From assembly GCF_014698965.1 (NCBI RefSeq), contig NZ_JACXAE010000025.1, forward strand, positions 123,501 to 187,500: a DNA stretch of 64,000 nt. Direction: 5' to 3'. Both the position numbers and the translations under genes were made by a program. A model generated the notes under the pieces. The model did not search any database, had not been told where the DNA came from, and saw nothing but the letters and a program-made list of their open reading frames with translations. The first letter of the stretch is position 1. Every line of letters starts with the position of its first letter. This stretch comes from Iningainema tapete BLCC-T55 (lineage in GTDB: Bacteria > Cyanobacteriota > Cyanobacteriia > Cyanobacteriales > Nostocaceae). This document shows positions 60,473-64,000 of the stretch, piece by piece.

Positions 60473-60889
60473 TTATGGTAATTTATAACTAGCAACTCGG
60501 ATCTTTAACTTCCCTTTGCGAGGATCTTGAGTAAAGATAAATGCTCCTTGTTCCTTTTCTCCACTGGATAAAAAGTCAACCGCTTGTTCCCCTGTTTCTG
60601 CAATTTCGCCCTCTATAGATAATTCAGCTAAAATCTGTACTGCTTCTGCTGTTTCTCCGCCAATATTAACTATTTCAAAGGGTATATAATATTGTCCGTT
60701 AACTTCCCGAATAGTTTGTTGATTACTAACAGAAAGAATGGGGGGTTGATTTTTGTCGTTTAACCAGATGTAACCAACTAAGCCCACTACTACTGCGAGT
60801 ATAATAGATGCAATGCTAAATGTTACCCATTCTGCTAGTGTTCTTTTTGGTTGCTTTTCTTCACTACTTATGTTAATGTTTGAACTCAT
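60473..60889 (-). CDS. TIGR02588-like membrane-anchored protein
   Basis: 138 residues from MSSNINISSE, chosen because its ATG overlaps the upstream stop as ATGA. One membrane helix (about 26-43, FSIASIILAVVVGLVGYIWL) is followed by a beta-rich outside domain (YYIPFEIVNIGGETAEAVQI, KGKLKIRVASYKLP). It is paired with the TIGR02587-like gene. The function is unknown. Confidence 0.75.
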   Translation of the reverse strand: MSSNINISSEEKQPKRTLAEWVTFSIASIILAVVVGLVGYIWLNDKNQPPILSVSNQQTIREVNGQYYIPFEIVNIGGETAEAVQILAELSIEGEIAETGEQAVDFLSSGEKEQGAFIFTQDPRKGKLKIRVASYKLP

Positions 60890-61779
60890 ATTGCTAACCT
60901 TCCAGCTGCGCCGCCGATTGTTGCTGGTAAACCAAGCACTAACGTATGTTTTAACCATATTGTCCAAGGATCGCTAAATGTCAGCTTTTGAAAAAACCAC
61001 ATCATAAAAGCTGCTGCTAATAGCGAAATCAGGTAGGAAAATATGGTTTCACTTGATGGTTTTTGAAAAATTCCTTGTTGCTGTCTACGCTTTTGCTGGT
61101 TGGAAAAGCCTGCTTGGAACACAATTCCATAGGAAATTAACAACGATGTGGCAATCATTGCCAAAAGCCAGGGTGGTGATATAGCCCCAACTAACATCGG
61201 AATCTCGTCGGTAGGTGCGATGTTAAATGCAATTACAGTTGCACCAATCAAAGTTGCGCCTATATCAGCAAAAGTTGCATGTATTCCATCTGTTTTTTTT
61301 TCGTATTTATTGTTGGGTGCGCCAGTTCGTCCTTCTGAGTTATCAGCGTTGCGAGTATCTCCCAAAAATTGGTTAGCTAATGCTACACCTAAAGTGAATG
61401 GAACTCCTTCAAAGACTATTTTGCCCAAAATTTCTAAGAGCGAAGTTTCTGGTATGATTTCTCTTAATAGTAGCAATATAAAGGCAGAACAAGTTAGTCC
61501 TATTGCCATTGCTTCTACAGAATCTATTGCTACTTTATAATATGGATAGTCACGTTTGTGGCGGCGAAAGCCTTCTGTGCGGTTGAGTAAGAAAACTACG
61601 ATGAACGTTAGTGCCATCGCCAACATGATCATTGCTGGTTTTACTAGCGATCCAATCCACCATACTTCCATAGTGTAAAGCAACGGGATACCAAATAAAA
61701 AACCGCCACAAGTACCCCGTATGATGTCATTTATCTCACTTACCCATATATTTTTCCTACGCTTTCTTGCCACGTTCAT
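60886..61779 (-). CDS. TIGR02587-like integral membrane protein
   Basis: 297 residues with about seven to eight helices (GGFLFGIPLLYTMEVWW, PAMIMLAMALTFIVVFLL, ATLIGATVIAFNIAPTDEIP, PWLLAMIATSLLISYGIVFQ). The family is of unknown function and is known to be followed by TIGR02588, as here. The pair probably forms one membrane complex (inference). Confidence 0.8.
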   Translation of the reverse strand: MNVARKRRKNIWVSEINDIIRGTCGGFLFGIPLLYTMEVWWIGSLVKPAMIMLAMALTFIVVFLLNRTEGFRRHKRDYPYYKVAIDSVEAMAIGLTCSAFILLLLREIIPETSLLEILGKIVFEGVPFTLGVALANQFLGDTRNADNSEGRTGAPNNKYEKKTDGIHATFADIGATLIGATVIAFNIAPTDEIPMLVGAISPPWLLAMIATSLLISYGIVFQAGFSNQQKRRQQQGIFQKPSSETIFSYLISLLAAAFMMWFFQKLTFSDPWTIWLKHTLVLGLPATIGGAAGRLAI

Positions 61780-61917
61780 TCTTTTTTATTTTTAGAAAAT
61801 ATTAATATGTTTATATTTTAGAGCAAAATATCTCTACCGATAGAGGTATAAATAGGCAAACAATGATACATTTTATTAACAAATAATATAAACAATTGCT
61901 CAAGCAAAGAGAAAAAT

Positions 61918-62100
61918 ATGAGTGTAGAAAAAAGAGTAGAAGCCACAGCAAAGAACATTGAAGGCAAAGTTCAAGAACTGGTTGGAGAATTAACTGGCAA
62001 CCCAGACGACAAAGCTGAAGGACAAGCTAAGCAAGCTGAAGCTCAAGTAATTCATACTGTTGAAAATGTTAAGGATGAAGTGAAGAAAGTTTTTGAATAA
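61918..62100 (+). CDS. CsbD-like stress protein
   Basis: 60 residues: VEATAKNIEGKVQELVGELT, NPDDKAEGQAKQAEAQV, a CsbD-family signature. These small helical proteins rise under stress; their role is not known. It has its own terminator. Confidence 0.85.
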   Translation: MSVEKRVEATAKNIEGKVQELVGELTGNPDDKAEGQAKQAEAQVIHTVENVKDEVKKVFE

Positions 62101-62124
62101 CGTTTTTGAATAAATAAATTTGTT

Positions 62125-62156
62125 ACTTCACTGTGCTGTTTCAGTGAAGTTTTTTA
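62125..62156 (+). terminator. Intrinsic terminator of the CsbD gene
   Basis: ACTTCACTG, loop, CAGTGAAGT and six T. Confidence 0.9.
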
Positions 62157-62299
62157 TTTGGTAGAAAAGGTTATCTCTGAACATAATTAAGTTAATTTAA
62201 CGGTAAAGTCGCTATTTGAGCGCGGAATTCAGGCGTTATTTGATAAGATTGGGAATGGTTAGCTGTTATTGAACCAGTTGGAATTAGGAGAGATTTGAA

Positions 62300-62413
62300 G
62301 TGATTGAACCTTTACTCGATGGCATTGTACTAGGTCTAATTTTCGTAACTTTGGGTGGGCTGTTTTACGCTGCTTATAAGCAATTTAAGCGCGGCAATCA
62401 ACTCGGTGTGTGA
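62300..62413 (+). CDS. petG: Cytochrome b6f complex subunit PetG
   Basis: 37 residues starting at GTG with a GGAG site nine bases before. The sequence ([35 protein letters not shown]) matches PetG, a single-span subunit of the photosynthetic cytochrome b6f complex needed for its stability. The non-ATG start and small size make it easy to miss. Confidence 0.93.
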   Translation: MIEPLLDGIVLGLIFVTLGGLFYAAYKQFKRGNQLGV

Positions 62414-62476
62414 AGACTGGCACAAAGCGAGTCAAGCTAGGGTGTAGGGTATAGTGAAGAAATCTTCTGGTTTACC

Positions 62477-63034
62477 CTACTCTCTATCTTCATTCACTGT
62501 TTTGTAGAAAGTAACGGCTGTATTACCGTAAAGTTTTTCGCGGCAAATTTCCCAAGAAGGAATATCAATAGGTGTCCACTCTTGGGAACTATGTTCAACA
62601 GCTATTTCACCAGTAGAATCTAAAAGTTGATAGTGAGCGATCGCTTCCAAGGTAGGTTGGTATAACCCACTGGCATAAGGTGGGTCAAAGTATATTTTAT
62701 CGAATTGCTGTCCTTTAAGTTTTGGTAAACACTGAAGGACATTTCCCCGTAGCAGTTGAAATTTCTGTTCGCCAGAAGCAACCAGCTGCCAGTTTTGTTG
62801 GATAATTACGCAAGCGCGACTAGATTGTTCAATCCCAACTACTAAGTCGGCTCCTCTACATAGAGCTTCTGCGCCCATTGAACCAGTGCCAGCACAAACA
62901 TCCAACCAGCGACAACCGACGATTGTGTTCTGCCAAATATTAAAAATAGCTTCTCTTACCCGCGCACTGGTGGGTCTAGTTTCTTTTCCTGGTAAAGTTT
63001 TTAATGGTCGATTACCGTAAATTCTCAAACTCAT
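62477..63034 (-). CDS. rsmD: 16S rRNA (guanine(966)-N2)-methyltransferase RsmD
   Basis: 185 residues. Start RIYGNRPLKTLPG, then RPTSARVREAIFNIW, the SAM motif WLDVCAGTGSMGAEAL and the catalytic DPPY in DKIYFDPPYASG. It modifies G966 of 16S rRNA during 30S assembly. The stop is convergent with petG by 63 bases. Confidence 0.92.
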   Translation of the reverse strand: MSLRIYGNRPLKTLPGKETRPTSARVREAIFNIWQNTIVGCRWLDVCAGTGSMGAEALCRGADLVVGIEQSSRACVIIQQNWQLVASGEQKFQLLRGNVLQCLPKLKGQQFDKIYFDPPYASGLYQPTLEAIAHYQLLDSTGEIAVEHSSQEWTPIDIPSWEICREKLYGNTAVTFYKTVNEDRE

Positions 63035-63128
63035 CAGCTATTAATCATTAGTCACTGGTCATTGGTCATTTGTAACAAAGGACAAAGGACAAACGACAAA
63101 GGACACCTGTACTAATGACTATTATCTC
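63035..63128. repeat. Short tandem repeats CATTAGTCA / GACAAAG
   Basis: CATTAGTCACTGGTCATTGG followed by AAAGGACAAAGGACAAACGA. These are heptamer-type short tandem repeats typical of Nostocales, between rsmD and hisH. Confidence 0.75.
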
Positions 63129-63764
63129 TCAAGCAGCAACTTGTTCGCGCACTTGAGAAACAAAATTAGAAAGGATTTGCAGTCCAATATTAGAGGATTT
63201 TTCTGGGTGAAACTGCACTGCCACAAGATTTTGGTGAGCTATGGCAGCTGTTACAGTTTGGCTACCGTGGCTAACAGTTGCCGCACGTACATGGGCTTCA
63301 ACTGGCTCAACATAGTAGGAATGGACAAAATATACCCAAGGCTGGGGTGGTAAATGTTCCCACAAAACAGTTTTTGGCTGAGTTAATTCGAGTTGATTCC
63401 AACCCATATGAGGAATGCTTATGCCTCTTTCTTTTCGGAACCGTCGGACTTTTCCTTTAATAATTCCCAGCCCTGGTTTAGTACCCTCTTCACTTGACTC
63501 AAAGAGAATTTGTAACCCCAAGCAGATGCCTAAGAAGGGTTTCCCAGATGCAACTGCATGTTTTAGTGGTTCTTCTAAACCACGCTTACGTATTTGTTGT
63601 ACTGCAGGATCAAACGCTCCCACTCCTGGCAAAACTATTGCATCTGCCCGTGCTAATTCTCTTGCTGAATCAGTAATCTTAGGCGTTGCCCCAGCTTTTT
63701 CCAAGCCTTTGCAGACTGAGTGCAAATTTCCCATCTCGTAGTCTACGACTGCAATCACCGCCAT
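63129..63764 (-). CDS. hisH: Imidazole glycerol phosphate synthase, glutaminase subunit HisH
   Basis: 211 residues, a class-I glutamine amidotransferase: VVDYEMGNLHSVCKGLEKAG, nucleophile Cys in KPFLGICLGLQ, and the His-Glu pair in VQFHPEKSS. It supplies ammonia to HisF in histidine synthesis. No other his gene is nearby, which is usual for cyanobacteria. Confidence 0.95.
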   Translation of the reverse strand: MAVIAVVDYEMGNLHSVCKGLEKAGATPKITDSARELARADAIVLPGVGAFDPAVQQIRKRGLEEPLKHAVASGKPFLGICLGLQILFESSEEGTKPGLGIIKGKVRRFRKERGISIPHMGWNQLELTQPKTVLWEHLPPQPWVYFVHSYYVEPVEAHVRAATVSHGSQTVTAAIAHQNLVAVQFHPEKSSNIGLQILSNFVSQVREQVAA

Positions 63765-63822
63765 TAACCTGCTCCCTGTAAATTTATTATGGAGGGTGTT
63801 TCTATTTTAAATAATATTATTT

Positions 63823-64000
63823 ATGACGAAAAGAATGCTATTAACTTCCTTTAACATTTGGTTGCCTGAGCAAAAATCTAATTCGTCTGATGATTTATTA
63901 GTGGAAGTGTCCAAACTGAAGGACTTACCTCATGATTTAAATTTTCTCCGACAGTTACCTGTAGATGTAGAACTTGCCCGCAGTCAAGTCATTGAAAAAA
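63823..64000 (+). CDS. Probable pyroglutamyl-peptidase I family protein (partial)
   Basis: 59 codons to the window edge. MLLTSFNIWLPEQKSNSSDD resembles the start of peptidase C15-type proteins (L-L-T-F followed by an N-S region). It is divergent from hisH with a 58-base gap. The active-site Cys and His lie beyond the window. Confidence 0.6.
   Translation, partial: MTKRMLLTSFNIWLPEQKSNSSDDLLVEVSKLKDLPHDLNFLRQLPVDVELARSQVIEK

Noticed and set aside
1..64000. Complete insertion sequences or prophage
   Set aside because: I saw no transposase, integrase or phage structural motifs in any long frame; only small palindromic repeats and remnants.

Overview
The window is chromosomal DNA of a filamentous, probably heterocyst-forming cyanobacterium (Nostocales). 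The evidence is a PetG gene of the cytochrome b6f complex, many copies of the HIP1 octamer GCGATCGC, cyanobacterial lineage families (DUF928, DUF1822, DUF1400, CHAT/CHASE2 proteins, MHYT-MCP, Spk-type kinases), several dispersed palindromes and short tandem repeats typical of these genomes, and a long tRNA array like the one known from Anabaena sp. PCC 7120. I did not identify the species.

Layout. 1-8.4 kb (minus): two translationally coupled nonribosomal peptide synthetase genes. The upstream one has a CoA-ligase-like loading domain, and the next has a TubC docking domain, a condensation domain and an internal formyltransferase domain; it runs off the left edge. 9-10.6 kb (plus): an AT-rich glycosyltransferase and an RmlC-like cupin. 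10.7-19.6 kb (minus): a run of five genes encoding a two-partner-secretion outer-membrane transporter, a TPR-CHAT protein, a DUF1822 protein, a CHAT-CHASE2 protein and a DUF928 protein, without a visible secreted substrate gene. 19.8-28.6 kb: housekeeping-like and hypothetical genes (SDR, enoyl-CoA hydratase-like, LysR regulator with a palindromic operator, two alpha/beta hydrolase-like proteins). 28.8-42 kb: signalling region with three Ser/Thr kinases, two large GAF/MCP-type proteins, an eroded FHA-ABC gene and a patch of intact and broken toxin-antitoxin genes. 43-53 kb: HhoA/HtrA protease, TonB-like repeat protein, stand-alone cytochrome b, Na+/H+ antiporter, tRNA-Glu, SRPBCC protein and a GAF sensor kinase whose phospho-acceptor histidine is missing.

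53.9-57.7 kb: a ribbon-helix-helix protein, an HNH nuclease, a conserved small protein and then a dense array of 17 tRNA-like genes in about 1.5 kb, preceded by a consensus-like promoter and an rrn-type boxA antiterminator. Several array members are abnormal: two tRNAs with leucine anticodons have short variable arms, the Met- and Ile-type members lack the usual T-loop TTC, and a long non-tRNA hairpin sits between Arg and Phe. This is the most unusual part of the window.

57.7-64 kb: tandem GNAT acetyltransferase, a small secreted protein, Dps ferritin, the TIGR02587/TIGR02588 pair, CsbD-like protein, petG (GTG start), rsmD, hisH, and the start of a probable pyroglutamyl-peptidase gene.

Functions are assigned by reading motifs only; no database search was possible. 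The most secure calls are the NRPS, kinases, HtrA, Dps, RsmD, HisH, PetG and most tRNAs. The hypothetical proteins, the tRNA oddities and the system-level readings are inferences.
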